64,000 nt of DNA from Aliiroseovarius sp. (GCF_030148435.1 NZ_JASBTN010000040.1:40347-104346), one strand, 5' to 3'. Counted from the first letter of the stretch, positions 9,453 to 19,234 are shown. Notes: generated from the letters alone by a model not told the origin. A program made the numbers and translations.

Positions 9453-10145
9453 TCACTCCGCCAGCGCCCAGTCCAGGGCCCGTTCGCAATGGATCAGCGT
9501 GGTGTCGAAGACCGGCGCCGCGACATTGCCAGCGTTCAGCAGCATCCCGACCTCGGTACAGCCCAGGATGAGGCAATCCGCGCCCGCCTCGACCAGCCGT
9601 GCCGCGATCTTTTCAAAGGCCGCGCGGCTGTCATCCGTGGTGACGTCCTTGCACAGTTCCTCATAGATGATGCGGTGAGTCTCGGCGCGATCCTCATCCC
9701 CCGGGATCACCGGCTCCAGTCCGGCCGAGACCAGACGGGAGGTGTAGAAGTCCTGCTCCATCGTGAAAGCGGTCGCCATCAGCCCCGGCCGCTTCAACCC
9801 GGCCTCGGTGATCGCGGATGCGGTGGCGTCGGCGATGTGCAGCATGGGAATGCCCACGCCGCCCATCATTTCCCCTGCCAGCTTGTGCATCGTATTGGTG
9901 GCCAGCACGATCAGCTCGGCCCCACCCCGTTCCAGCGCCTGTGCCTCGGTGTTCAGGATGCGACCGGCCTCCTGCCAGTTGCCCGCCATCTGCAAGTTTT
10001 CGATCAGCGCAAAATCCAGCGAACGGATCAGGAGGTCGGGCGAATGCAGCCCGCCCAGCCGCGCCCGGGTCTCGTCGCAGAGAACCTTGTAATAGGTCTG
10101 GGTCGAAGCGGCCGACATGCCGCCCAGAATGCCGATCGTTTTCAA
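9453..10145 (-). CDS. Aspartate/glutamate racemase family protein
   Basis: KTIGILGGMSAASTQTYYK...LATNTMHKL...DCLILGCTEVGMLL; TTG start overlaps the upstream stop. Confidence 0.88.
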   Translation of the reverse strand: MKTIGILGGMSAASTQTYYKVLCDETRARLGGLHSPDLLIRSLDFALIENLQMAGNWQEAGRILNTEAQALERGGAELIVLATNTMHKLAGEMMGGVGIPMLHIADATASAITEAGLKRPGLMATAFTMEQDFYTSRLVSAGLEPVIPGDEDRAETHRIIYEELCKDVTTDDSRAAFEKIAARLVEAGADCLILGCTEVGMLLNAGNVAAPVFDTTLIHCERALDWALAE

Positions 10146-10570
10146 GGCTTCATCTCCGTTCCACCCGTGCCCAGCAGGGTCAGGGTAACGTTGTCCTCGC
10201 TTTCGCTGCCACCGGGTCCGTGTTCCTGCAGGATCATCACCAGCCAGTCGAACAGCGTATCGCCGCTGCCGCGCAGCACGTCCTCGATGTCCTCCAGCAC
10301 CAGCGGACGCTGCTCGGGCGTCGCGGCCTTCAATTGCGCGCGCAGCACGCGCAGGGTCTCGGCCCGGCCCAGACTGTCCCGCGACAGATCCGCGTTGCGC
10401 CAGACGAGGTGAAACCCCTCTTCCGGCGTGCCGAAGCCGCCGCGCAGGATGTCGTTGAAGGCGTTCAGGTTGCGCCCCCAATAGGTGTCGGGGATCAGTT
10501 GGCGGGAAATCTCGTCGCAGAAACCGTCAAAATCTGCAAACCGGGCTCCGTCGATCTCGTACCGGGTCAC
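10142..10570 (-). CDS. Barstar-family protein (ribonuclease inhibitor fold)
   Basis: IDGARFADFDGFCDEISRQLIPDTYWGRNLNAFNDILRGGFG. Confidence 0.75.
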   Translation of the reverse strand: MTRYEIDGARFADFDGFCDEISRQLIPDTYWGRNLNAFNDILRGGFGTPEEGFHLVWRNADLSRDSLGRAETLRVLRAQLKAATPEQRPLVLEDIEDVLRGSGDTLFDWLVMILQEHGPGGSESEDNVTLTLLGTGGTEMKP

Positions 10571-11019
10571 AGCGCCTTCTCCATGAAAAGCGACGACGAA
10601 TTTTCCTCGTACTCACCGAAAGGCCCGCATTCGGCAAATCCGCCCCGTGCATAGAGCCGGTGCGCTTCCCTCAGGAGCGACCCCGTCTCCAGCTTCATCG
10701 CACCCAGTCCCATCTCGCGCGCCTGCGCTTCCAGCCGGTCGAGCAGCCGTGCCCCGACTCCCAGCCCGCGCGCATCGGGCGAGACGAACATCGACTTCAC
10801 CTCGCCATAGCCGCCCTTGTTGGCCAGGGCTGCGGTGCCCAGGATCTTGTCGCCCTGACGTGCCACGAAGAAGGTGATCTCGGGCTGGCAGAGCTCGGAA
10901 ATATCCAGGAAATGGTTGTCTTCGGGGGGAAACAGGCTCTCCATCAGCGCGTGAGACTGTTTCAGAAGGGCGGTTGCCTGCGGCTCGCGCGGATCGCCCG
11001 TTTCGATGATGACGCTCAT
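10567..11019 (-). CDS. GNAT-family N-acetyltransferase
   Basis: GEVKSMFVSPDARGLGVGARLLDRLEAQARE acetyl-CoA motif. Confidence 0.88.
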   Translation of the reverse strand: MSVIIETGDPREPQATALLKQSHALMESLFPPEDNHFLDISELCQPEITFFVARQGDKILGTAALANKGGYGEVKSMFVSPDARGLGVGARLLDRLEAQAREMGLGAMKLETGSLLREAHRLYARGGFAECGPFGEYEENSSSLFMEKAL

Positions 11020-11095
11020 TTTCACCCCCATAAGCCGCCCAACACCATTTCGCGCAGGTTGCGCCGGATTTTAATCGCGCACAACCACGATATCT

Positions 11096-11104
11096 TGTGG
11101 ATAA
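11096..11104 (-). promoter_or_regulatory. Consensus DnaA box TTATCCACA (+ strand reads TGTGGATAA)
   Basis: Perfect 9-mer in the intergenic region upstream of smc. Confidence 0.5.
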
Positions 11105-11195
11105 CTCGGCGGATTTCCCCAGATTGTGGGGATCGGCGTTGACTCATTCCCAATGCGGCCGAACAATCATCCTTTACAGGAATCACTAACAGGCC

Positions 11196-14100
11196 TTGCC
11201 CCGCGTGCGGTTTAGCAAACTCAGACTGAATGGCTTCAAGAGCTTCGTCGACCCGACCGATCTGGTGATCGCGGACGGGCTGACCGGCGTTGTCGGGCCA
11301 AACGGCTGCGGCAAGTCGAACCTGTTGGAAGCCCTGCGCTGGGTCATGGGCGAGAACCGCGCCAAGGCGATGCGCGGCGCGGGGATGGAGGACGTGATCT
11401 TCGCCGGTGCCTCCTCGCGCCCTGCGCGCAATTTCGCCGAGGTGGCTCTGCTTATGGACAATTCCGAACGGCTCGCGCCGTCGGGGTTCAACGATTCCGA
11501 CAGTCTGGATATCGTGCGCCGCATTACCCGGGATGCCGGGTCCGCCTACAAGGTCAACACCAAGGATGTGCGCGCGCGTGACGTGCAGATGCTGTTCGCG
11601 GACGCCTCCACCGGGGCGCATTCGCCGTCGCTGGTACGGCAGGGGCAGATCGCCGAGCTGATCAATGCCAAGCCCAAGGCGCGTCGCCGGGTGCTGGAGG
11701 AAGCCGCCGGCATTTCGGGCCTGTACCGTCGTCGCCACGAGGCGGAATTGAAGCTCAAGGGGACCGAGACCAACCTGACCCGCGTCGATGACGTGATCGA
11801 ACAACTGGCCGGACAGCTGTCGCAGCTTGCCCGTCAGGCCCGTCAGGCGCAGCGCTACCGCGCCATCGGGGAAGAGCTGCGCAAGTCCGAAGGGCTGCTT
11901 CTCTACCGTCGCTGGAAGGAGGCTGATGAGGCCCGCTCGGCGGCAGAAGCAGAGCTGACCGAACGCACCACCCTCGCTGCCCGCGCCGAGGCCAACGCCC
12001 GCAACGCCACCAAGCTGCGCGAGGCGGCCGAGGACAAGCTGCCCGCCCTGCGCGAGGAAGAGGCGATTGCAGCGGCGGTGTTGCAGCGCCTGCAAGTCCA
12101 GCGCGATACGCTCAGCGATCAGGAGGCCCAGGCGCTTGAACTGATCGAAACGCTGAAACGCCGGATCGACCAGCTGGGCCAGGATATTGACCGTGAAAGC
12201 GGGCTGAACAAGGACGCGGGCGAAACGATCGAGCGGCTGGAATGGGAGCAGGAGCAGCTCGGCAAGGCCAGCGAGGGCCATGACGACAAGCTGGAAGAGG
12301 CCAAGGAAGCCGCACGTGAGGCCGCCGGTGTGCTGCAGGAACGCGAAAGCGACCTTGCCCAACTGACCGAGGATGTCGCACGCCTCGCCGCCCGTCACCA
12401 ATCCGCCCACCGCCTGCTGGAGGACAGCCAGAAGACGCTGGCGAAATCCGAGGTCGAGGCGACCAAGGCCCGTGCTGCCGTGGACGAGGCCCGCGCGTCT
12501 CTGTCCCGGTCGGACGAGGATTTCGAACGCGCCACCGAGGCCCACGAACAGGCCGCCGAAGCCGCCGAGTTGGCCGAAGATGCGCTGGCCGCAGCCGATG
12601 ACGCCCGCGCGGATGCGCAGGCCCGCGAGGCCGATGCCCGCGCCGCGCGTTCCTCCGCCGAGGGTGAGGTGAATGCGCTCCATGCCGAGGTACAGGCATT
12701 GGCCCGTCTGGTGGAACGTGACAGCTCCGAACAGGGCCAGGTTCTGGATCTGGTGCGGGTCAAATCGGGCTATGAAAAGGCGCTGGGTGCGGCGCTGGCC
12801 GATGACCTGCGGGCGCCCGCCATCGACGGCGATGCGCCCTCGGGCTGGGCCACGCTGCCGGTCTATCCGCAGGCGCAGCCGCTGCCCGATGGTGTCATGG
12901 CGCTGACCAACTATGTCACCGTGCCCGAAGTCCTTGCCCGCCGCATGTCCCAGGTCGGACTGATTGACCCGGAAGATGCGCCGCGTCTGCAATCGGAGCT
13001 GAAACCCGGGCAACGGCTGGTGTCCATTGAAGGCGACCTGTGGCGCTGGGACGGGTTCCGCGCGGGCGCCGAGGATGCGCCCTCGACCGCCGCGCTGCGG
13101 CTGGAGCAGTTGAACCGCTTGCAGGAGTTGAAACAGGACCTCGAAGAAGCGACCGCCCGTGCCGACGGCGCCCGCGCCGCGCATGACATGCTGAAAGAGC
13201 AGCTGGTCCTGACCACCGAGGCCGACAAGCTGGCCCGCGAACGCCGCCGCGACGCCGACCGCGCCGTGAACGAGGCCAACCGCGCCCTGTCGCGTGCCGA
13301 GGCCGACCGCAATATCGCCGGCGGCAAGCTGGAAAACCTCGGCCTGGCCGTGACCCGCCACGAGGAAGAGGCGATGGCTGCCCGTCAGCGTCTTGCCGAG
13401 GCAGAACGCGCCGTGGCCGATCTGGGCGACCTGGACTCGGCACGGGGGCAGGTCGAAGACATCAAAATGACCGTCGAGGCCGCGCGCATGACGATGATGA
13501 CGCGCCGGTCGTCCCATGACGAGCTGCGCCGCGAGGGTGAGGCCCGGGTCAAGCGCAGTCAGGAAATCCACAAGGAAATCAGCGGCTGGCGCCACCGCCT
13601 GGACACCGCCGAACGGCGTATCGCCGAGCTGGAAGAGCGCCGCGAGGCCTCGACCGAAGACCTGTATGAAGCCACCGCCGCCCCCGGGGAACTGGCCGCC
13701 AAGCGCGAAGAGCTGTCCTCGGCCATCGACGAGGCCGAAGCGCGCCGCCAGGCCGGCGCCGATGCGCTGGCCGAGGGCGAAAACCAGGAACGCGAAGCGG
13801 CGGGTGCCGAACGCGACGCCGCCCGCATGGCCGGTGAGGCCCGCGAAGCCCGCGCCCGCGCCGAAGCCCGCACGGATGCCGCCCGCGAGACAGTCGCCTA
13901 TGCTGCCGAACGGATCGGCGAGGAACAGGAGGTCTCGCCGCAGGACCTGCTGGACAGTCTCGACGTCGATCCTGACCAGATGCCCGGCTCCGAGCAGATC
14001 GAACACGATGTGAACCGGCTGAAACGCCAGCGCGATGCCCTTGGTGCGGTGAACCTGCGCGCCGAAGAGGATGCCAGGGAAGTTCAGGAAGAACACGACA

Positions 14101-14660
14101 ACCTGGTCAAGGAAAAGACCGACCTGGAGGAAGCCATCCGCGCGCTGCGCACCGGCATTGCCAGTCTGAACAAGGAAGGCCGCGAGCGGCTTCTGACCGC
14201 CTTTGAACAGGTCAACAACAACTTCCGCATGCTGTTCACCCACCTCTTCGGCGGTGGCGAGGCCAAGCTGGTGCTGGTCGAAAGCGACGACCCGCTGGAG
14301 GCGGGGCTGGAGATCATGTGCCAGCCGCCGGGCAAGAAACTCTCGACCCTGAGCCTGCTGTCGGGCGGTGAACAGACCCTGACGGCGCTGGCGCTGATCT
14401 TCGGCGTGTTCCTTGCCAATCCCGCGCCGATCTGTGTGCTGGACGAGGTCGACGCGCCGCTGGACGATGCCAATGTCACCCGTTTCTGCGACATGCTGGA
14501 CGAGATGACGCGCCGCACCGACACGCGATTTCTGATCATCACCCACCACGCCGTCACCATGGCCCGCATGGACCGTCTTTTCGGCGTGACCATGGCCGAA
14601 CAGGGCGTCAGCCAACTGGTCAGCGTGGACCTGAAAAAGGCCGAGGCGATGGTCGCCTGA
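11196..14660 (+). CDS. smc: Chromosome segregation protein SMC
   Basis: FSKLRLNGFKSFVDPTDLVIADGLTGVVGPNGCGKSNLLEALRWVMGE; long coiled coil; LSGGEQTLTALALIFGV...CVLDEVDAPLDDANV. Confidence 0.97.
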   Translation: MPRVRFSKLRLNGFKSFVDPTDLVIADGLTGVVGPNGCGKSNLLEALRWVMGENRAKAMRGAGMEDVIFAGASSRPARNFAEVALLMDNSERLAPSGFNDSDSLDIVRRITRDAGSAYKVNTKDVRARDVQMLFADASTGAHSPSLVRQGQIAELINAKPKARRRVLEEAAGISGLYRRRHEAELKLKGTETNLTRVDDVIEQLAGQLSQLARQARQAQRYRAIGEELRKSEGLLLYRRWKEADEARSAAEAELTERTTLAARAEANARNATKLREAAEDKLPALREEEAIAAAVLQRLQVQRDTLSDQEAQALELIETLKRRIDQLGQDIDRESGLNKDAGETIERLEWEQEQLGKASEGHDDKLEEAKEAAREAAGVLQERESDLAQLTEDVARLAARHQSAHRLLEDSQKTLAKSEVEATKARAAVDEARASLSRSDEDFERATEAHEQAAEAAELAEDALAAADDARADAQAREADARAARSSAEGEVNALHAEVQALARLVERDSSEQGQVLDLVRVKSGYEKALGAALADDLRAPAIDGDAPSGWATLPVYPQAQPLPDGVMALTNYVTVPEVLARRMSQVGLIDPEDAPRLQSELKPGQRLVSIEGDLWRWDGFRAGAEDAPSTAALRLEQLNRLQELKQDLEEATARADGARAAHDMLKEQLVLTTEADKLARERRRDADRAVNEANRALSRAEADRNIAGGKLENLGLAVTRHEEEAMAARQRLAEAERAVADLGDLDSARGQVEDIKMTVEAARMTMMTRRSSHDELRREGEARVKRSQEIHKEISGWRHRLDTAERRIAELEERREASTEDLYEATAAPGELAAKREELSSAIDEAEARRQAGADALAEGENQEREAAGAERDAARMAGEAREARARAEARTDAARETVAYAAERIGEEQEVSPQDLLDSLDVDPDQMPGSEQIEHDVNRLKRQRDALGAVNLRAEEDAREVQEEHDNLVKEKTDLEEAIRALRTGIASLNKEGRERLLTAFEQVNNNFRMLFTHLFGGGEAKLVLVESDDPLEAGLEIMCQPPGKKLSTLSLLSGGEQTLTALALIFGVFLANPAPICVLDEVDAPLDDANVTRFCDMLDEMTRRTDTRFLIITHHAVTMARMDRLFGVTMAEQGVSQLVSVDLKKAEAMVA

Positions 14661-14764
14661 CCCGACCTAGCCTGCGCTGGAAACTTTCTGGAATTCCCCC
14701 GTTGCCCGCCTGTCTTGTGCTGCGTAAGCTCAAGCCGACAAGATCTATTCCGGGGAGAGGTTTA

Positions 14765-15232
14765 ATGGATTTCAAGACTGTTCTTGCGGCAGGCGCGCTG
14801 GCGTTCGTGGCGACGGCGGCAAGTGCACAGAACGTGACGGCAAGCAATCCGCAGTCGATCATGGACTACTATTTCAACGAAGGGGTGCCCGCGCGCCTTG
14901 GTCGTGACACCGTTGATGATCCGATGATCACCGTGCGCCAGTCCGGCAGTGAATATACGATCTTCTTTTACGATTGCACGGGGGGGGCCGATTGCGGATC
15001 GATCCAGTTCTATTCGGGCTATAACGCCGATGGGTCCGTGTCGATGCAGATGGTAAACCAATGGAACACCGACCGCCGCTACTCGCGCGCCTATGTGCTG
15101 GATGACGGGGTGACGAAGCTGGAATACGACGTCTACATGGGTGGCCAGGGCATGGATGCTGTGGACTTCGCGTCGGTCGTGGCGCTCTGGGTCGAAGAGT
15201 TCGAGGGCTTTGAGGCGACCATCGGCTGGTAA
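14765..15232 (+). CDS. Secreted YbjN-domain-like protein
   Basis: Signal peptide then SIMDYYFNEG...TVRQSGSEYTIFFYDCTGGADCGSIQFYSGY...YSRAYVLDDGVTKLEYDV. Confidence 0.7.
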   Translation: MDFKTVLAAGALAFVATAASAQNVTASNPQSIMDYYFNEGVPARLGRDTVDDPMITVRQSGSEYTIFFYDCTGGADCGSIQFYSGYNADGSVSMQMVNQWNTDRRYSRAYVLDDGVTKLEYDVYMGGQGMDAVDFASVVALWVEEFEGFEATIGW

Positions 15233-15256
15233 GCCACGCCTGAGACAGGAAACAGC

Positions 15257-15292
15257 AAACGCCGCGGGTTCTCCGCGGCGTTTCTTTTTTTT
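15257..15292 (+). terminator. Intrinsic terminator
   Basis: AAACGCCGCGG-GTTCT-CCGCGGCGTTT followed by CTTTTTTTT. Confidence 0.9.
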
Positions 15293-15312
15293 GGCGCCCG
15301 GGCTCGCGGCTC

Positions 15313-16494
15313 CTACAGCGCGTTCAGAAGCGCCGGTGTCGGCCAGGCATCCGCGGGCATTCCCAGCCGCTTCTGTTCCGCCTGCACGGCGGCGCGGGTT
15401 TTGGCGCCCAGGATACCGTCCACCTTGCCCACGTCATGACCACGCGCCTTCAGTTTCTGTTGAAGCTGTTTCATCCGCGCCCCAGACAGTCCCGCTTCCG
15501 GGTTGCGCGGGTCGAACACCGGCGCGCCTTCCAGACGGGTGGCGAAATAGGCTGCCGTGGTCACGTAGACGAAGCTCTTGTTCCACTCGAAATAGACCCG
15601 GTAGTTCGGATAGGCGATGAAGGCCGGACCCTTGCGTCCCTGGGGCAGCAGGATCGAGGCCTCAAGGGTTTCCGGCCCGAGGTTGCCATTGCGCGCCGTG
15701 ACGCCCAGCCTGGCCCATTCGCCGACCTTCATCGAGGTATCGAGCCCGGTCCTGGACCAGTCCAGATCGGCTGGCACCACAACCTCCTGCAGCCAGGGTT
15801 CGCCCGCGCGCCAGCCCAGCCGTTTCAGCATATTGGCCCCGGAGAGCAGCGCATCGGCAGGCGAGCGGCGCAGGTCCACCACCCCGTCGCCATCGCCGTC
15901 CACACCCGCCTCGATAATGTCGCCGGGCAGCATCTGGACCATGCCGATCTCGCCCGCCCAGGCGCCTGTCGAAGTGGCCGGGTTGAAATCGCCCCGTTCG
16001 AACAGCTCCAACGCGGCAAAGACCTGCGGCTGGAACAGCTCCGGTCGGCGGCAGTCGTGGCTCAAGGTCATCAGCGAATTCAGCGTATTGAAATTGCCCT
16101 GAAAGCCGCCGTAATCCGTCTCGAAGGCCCAGAAAGCTGTCAGCACCCCGCGCGAGACGCCGTATTGCCGTTCCATCCGATCAAAGATCGCGGCGTGTTT
16201 TTGCAGGTTGCGGCGGCCGTGATCCATGCGATTCTGGCTGATCAACTGACGTGAGAACTCGGTAAAGGTCTTGGCAAAAATCCCCTGGGCGCGGTCCGCC
16301 TTGATCGTGGCCGGGTCATGGCGAACGCCGGCAAAGAAACGCTGCGCGACCCCCCGGTCATGGCCCTTGCGCGCGGCGGCATCGGTCATCTTGGCAACGA
16401 AATTCGAAAAACTGCCGCCACATTGTACGCTGACCTGCGCGCTGGCGGCGCCAGCCACGAAGAGAAGCGCGGCGGCGCTGAGAATGATACGCAT
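15313..16494 (-). CDS. Lytic murein transglycosylase (MltB-like) with C-terminal peptidoglycan-binding domain
   Basis: YGVSRGVLTAFWAFETDYGGFQGNFNTLNSLMTLSHD...GAWAGEIGMVQMLPGDI...GHDVGKVDGILGAKTRAAVQAEQ. Confidence 0.9.
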   Translation of the reverse strand: MRIILSAAALLFVAGAASAQVSVQCGGSFSNFVAKMTDAAARKGHDRGVAQRFFAGVRHDPATIKADRAQGIFAKTFTEFSRQLISQNRMDHGRRNLQKHAAIFDRMERQYGVSRGVLTAFWAFETDYGGFQGNFNTLNSLMTLSHDCRRPELFQPQVFAALELFERGDFNPATSTGAWAGEIGMVQMLPGDIIEAGVDGDGDGVVDLRRSPADALLSGANMLKRLGWRAGEPWLQEVVVPADLDWSRTGLDTSMKVGEWARLGVTARNGNLGPETLEASILLPQGRKGPAFIAYPNYRVYFEWNKSFVYVTTAAYFATRLEGAPVFDPRNPEAGLSGARMKQLQQKLKARGHDVGKVDGILGAKTRAAVQAEQKRLGMPADAWPTPALLNAL

Positions 16495-16542
16495 GAAACC
16501 CTCTCTGAAAGACGTTGAAGTCAGGATAAAGGGTTTGGCTCC

Positions 16543-17445
16543 TCAGACAACCGCGATGATCAGTGCACCCAGCGCGACCACCGCGAAGAGCAGGGCCCAG
16601 GTGCGCCACAACGCAGACGCCGCGCGGTCGACATCTTCATGGGTCAGCATGCGTTGCCCGCCGATATTGACCCAGGGATACTGCCGAAGCTCGCCGTCAT
16701 AGGTGCGCGGGCCGGACAGGGCGACGCCCAGAACCTGCGCCATCGCGGCCTCGGGCCAGCCCGCGTTCGGGCTGCGGTGCCTGGGTGCGTCCGCCCGCAC
16801 CGCGCGCCAGGCGTCGGGGCGAAAATGGGCGGCCACGATCAGAACTGCGCTCAGCCGCGCGGGAATCCAGTTCAGCAGATCATCGAACCGAGCCGCCGCC
16901 TTGCCGAAGCGCTCGTATTTCGCCGTGCGGTAGCCGATCATGCTGTCCGCCGTGTTCGTCACCTTGTAGATCATGAGCCCCGGCAAGCCCCCGATCAGAA
17001 ACCAGAACACCGGCGCGATGACCCCGTCCGACAGGTTCTCGGCCGCGCTTTCGATCGCGCCGCGGGCCACTGCCGAACGGTCCATGCCTGCGGTATCACG
17101 TCCGACGATCATGGCCACGTTTCGCCGACCCTCGGCAAGCGAGAACCGCAGCCCCGTGGCCACTGCGCGCACGTGCTCGACCAGTCTTTTCTGCGCGATC
17201 AGAATCGCACCGATCAGGACCTCCGCCACCGGGCCAAATGCACTCAGCAACAGGCCCAGCATCCCCGCCGCAACGACCAGAACGGCAAGAACTGCGCCGC
17301 CTGCCAACAGGCTGCCATGGTTGAACCGTTTGTCGAGCCAGCCGATTGCCCGCCCCATCAGCACCGCCGGATGCGGCACCCGCCGCCAGATCCAGTCCGG
17401 TTCGCCCATGAGGGCATCAAGCAGCATCGCAATCACAATCGTCAC
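16543..17445 (-). CDS. cbiB: Adenosylcobinamide-phosphate synthase
   Basis: LLDALMGEPDWIWRRVPHPAVLMGRAIGWLDKRFN...NLSDGVIAPVFW...ATSNAGWPEAAMA-type motif PNAGWPEAAMAQVLGV; GTG start overlaps cobC stop. Confidence 0.92.
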   Translation of the reverse strand: MTIVIAMLLDALMGEPDWIWRRVPHPAVLMGRAIGWLDKRFNHGSLLAGGAVLAVLVVAAGMLGLLLSAFGPVAEVLIGAILIAQKRLVEHVRAVATGLRFSLAEGRRNVAMIVGRDTAGMDRSAVARGAIESAAENLSDGVIAPVFWFLIGGLPGLMIYKVTNTADSMIGYRTAKYERFGKAAARFDDLLNWIPARLSAVLIVAAHFRPDAWRAVRADAPRHRSPNAGWPEAAMAQVLGVALSGPRTYDGELRQYPWVNIGGQRMLTHEDVDRAASALWRTWALLFAVVALGALIIAVV

Positions 17446-18368
17446 AGGGCACGCTCCAACTGATCCCAACCATTCGGTCCGGGCAGGCCCAGCCGTATCC
17501 AAGTTTTCGAGTAGGGAAAGACGCGGGTCAAGACATGGGCTCGGGCCAGGCGGCAAAACCAGGTTTCGGCACTGTCGACCTCATAGAGGCGAAAAAGCGT
17601 CGTGCCCCCCGCCAGCCGGGCCCCTCTCGCGGTGAGCAAGCCGTCCATGCGGGCCGTATCGCGGGTCAAACGGGCGCGGGTTGCTTCGGCCCAGGCCAGA
17701 TCCTCCAAGGCCCGCGCGCCGATCTCCAGCGCCGGACCGGAGACCTGCCAGGGCCCCAGCGCCTCGCGCAGCTTTTCGATCAGGGCCGGATTGCCGATGG
17801 CGAAGCCCAGCCGCAACCCTGCGAGACCCCAGAACTTGCCAAAACTCTTCAGGATTAGCGTGCCGGGCGCGGCGGCGCGGGCGATATGCGTGGCCTCGGG
17901 GGTCACGTCGCAGAAGCTCTCGTCGATCACCATCAAGGGAGCGTCCAGCCCCTCCTGCCACAGCCGCCCGTCCGGGTTGTTCGGGTGCACCAGCACGCGG
18001 GCCGTTCCACTGTCGCCGATCTGCCAGCCCGATCCGGTGAACGCGGCCGCATGTTCGTTATAGGTGGGCGCGGGAATGTCCACCACGCCGGGCGCGGCCA
18101 GCGTCGGCACACGGGCGATGATCGCCGAGGCGCCGGGCGCGGCCAGAACGGCCGCTTGGTCCGGGATCTTCCAGAAGTCGCGCGCCGCCTGTTCCAGCCG
18201 GTCGAAGGCGTTCCGGTCGGGAAGACGCGTCCAGGCTTCGGGCGCCGTTTCGCCGACCGGGTAGGGCAGGGGATTGATGCCGGTGGACAGGTCCAACCAG
18301 TCGTTTGCCCCCCCTCCGAACCGGGCTTTCGCGGCGTCCAGACCGCCGCCGTGATCGCGCTGTGCCAT
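17442..18368 (-). CDS. cobC: CobC-type threonine-phosphate decarboxylase-like aminotransferase
   Basis: WLDLSTGINPLPYP...LVHPNNPDGRL...VIDESFCDVTPE...KSFGKFWGLAGLRLGFAIG. Confidence 0.9.
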   Translation of the reverse strand: MAQRDHGGGLDAAKARFGGGANDWLDLSTGINPLPYPVGETAPEAWTRLPDRNAFDRLEQAARDFWKIPDQAAVLAAPGASAIIARVPTLAAPGVVDIPAPTYNEHAAAFTGSGWQIGDSGTARVLVHPNNPDGRLWQEGLDAPLMVIDESFCDVTPEATHIARAAAPGTLILKSFGKFWGLAGLRLGFAIGNPALIEKLREALGPWQVSGPALEIGARALEDLAWAEATRARLTRDTARMDGLLTARGARLAGGTTLFRLYEVDSAETWFCRLARAHVLTRVFPYSKTWIRLGLPGPNGWDQLERAL

Positions 18369-18431
18369 CCTGTGCTTCCCCCTTATTCCCCGGGCGATTC
18401 TATCGGCCGATTCCCCGGTCCAACCGCTGGC

Positions 18432-18456
18432 GGAAGTGTTCCGAGGGAACACTTCC
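18432..18456. promoter_or_regulatory. 11-bp-arm inverted repeat GGAAGTGTTCC-GAG-GGAACACTTCC
   Basis: Perfect dyad in the cobC / receiver-like gene divergent region. Confidence 0.45.
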
Positions 18457-18769
18457 CGGTTGAAATTAACCTTTGTTAACGGCAATTGCCCCCCGATACG
18501 CGGGAAGAACAACCTTTGGTCAGGAACCGCAGGTCCCCCGGGGCGAATTTTGCAAGTTGCGACAGGCTTCCTGACGCTATCGACAGGCCCGCCGGGCCAG
18601 ATCGCCAATTCCCGCCCCGGGTTTCAACCCGAATTGCAACGCTTTGTCCATTCCTTTCGCCCTGCCTGACACGCTATGGGCGAGGCCACCCGGGTTTAAC
18701 CAGTTGGAAGGAAACAAATGGAATTTCCGGCGGATTTATGCGACAGTTTAATGAAATGGAGAGGTGGCA

Positions 18770-19147
18770 ATGCGCGTTCTGATTGTTGAAAGCAATCAAG
18801 ACCTTGGCGGGATCTGGAAACAGCATCTCGAACGTCAGGACGCAGAAGTGCGGCTGATGGATGGCGAGGAAAGCGCGGTCCGCTACCTGACCGAAAGCGC
18901 CGTCGACGTGATTGTGCTGAACCTTGATCTGGCCCGGGGCGGCGCGCTGACCGTGGCCGATTTCGCCGCCTACCGCCACCCTGACGCCAAGGTGATCTTC
19001 GTGACCGCTTCCAGCTTCTTCTCGGACGGCTCGATCTTTGCGCATTCTGCAAACGCCTGTGCCTGTCTCTCGGCGCAAACGGCGCCGGAAGATCTGGCAA
19101 CCCTGGTGAGCTACCACGGCCAGGCCGGCACCGCTGCGGCCGAATAG
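18770..19147 (+). CDS. Receiver-domain-like protein with degenerate active site
   Basis: MRVLIVESNQDLGGIWKQHLERQ...VDVIVLNLDLARGGALTVADFAAYRHPDAKVIFVTASSFFSDGS; Asn at the expected phospho-Asp position. Confidence 0.75.
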   Translation: MRVLIVESNQDLGGIWKQHLERQDAEVRLMDGEESAVRYLTESAVDVIVLNLDLARGGALTVADFAAYRHPDAKVIFVTASSFFSDGSIFAHSANACACLSAQTAPEDLATLVSYHGQAGTAAAE

Positions 19148-19234
19148 GCCCCTGTTTCCGGTAGTGGATTCCGCATCGGCTGCTCTGCTTCTTTTCACAT
19201 TCCCCTTGGTCAAATCCCGCGCTAGGGTCGCGCC

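Noticed and set aside
11022-14615. 1197-aa minus-strand ORF antisense to smc
   Set aside because: GC-rich shadow ORF; low-complexity His/Gln/Gly-rich translation with no recognisable domain, while the plus strand is unambiguous SMC
18369-18769. Cobalamin riboswitch upstream of cobC
   Set aside because: No recognisable B12-box (GCCACTG) or matching architecture seen
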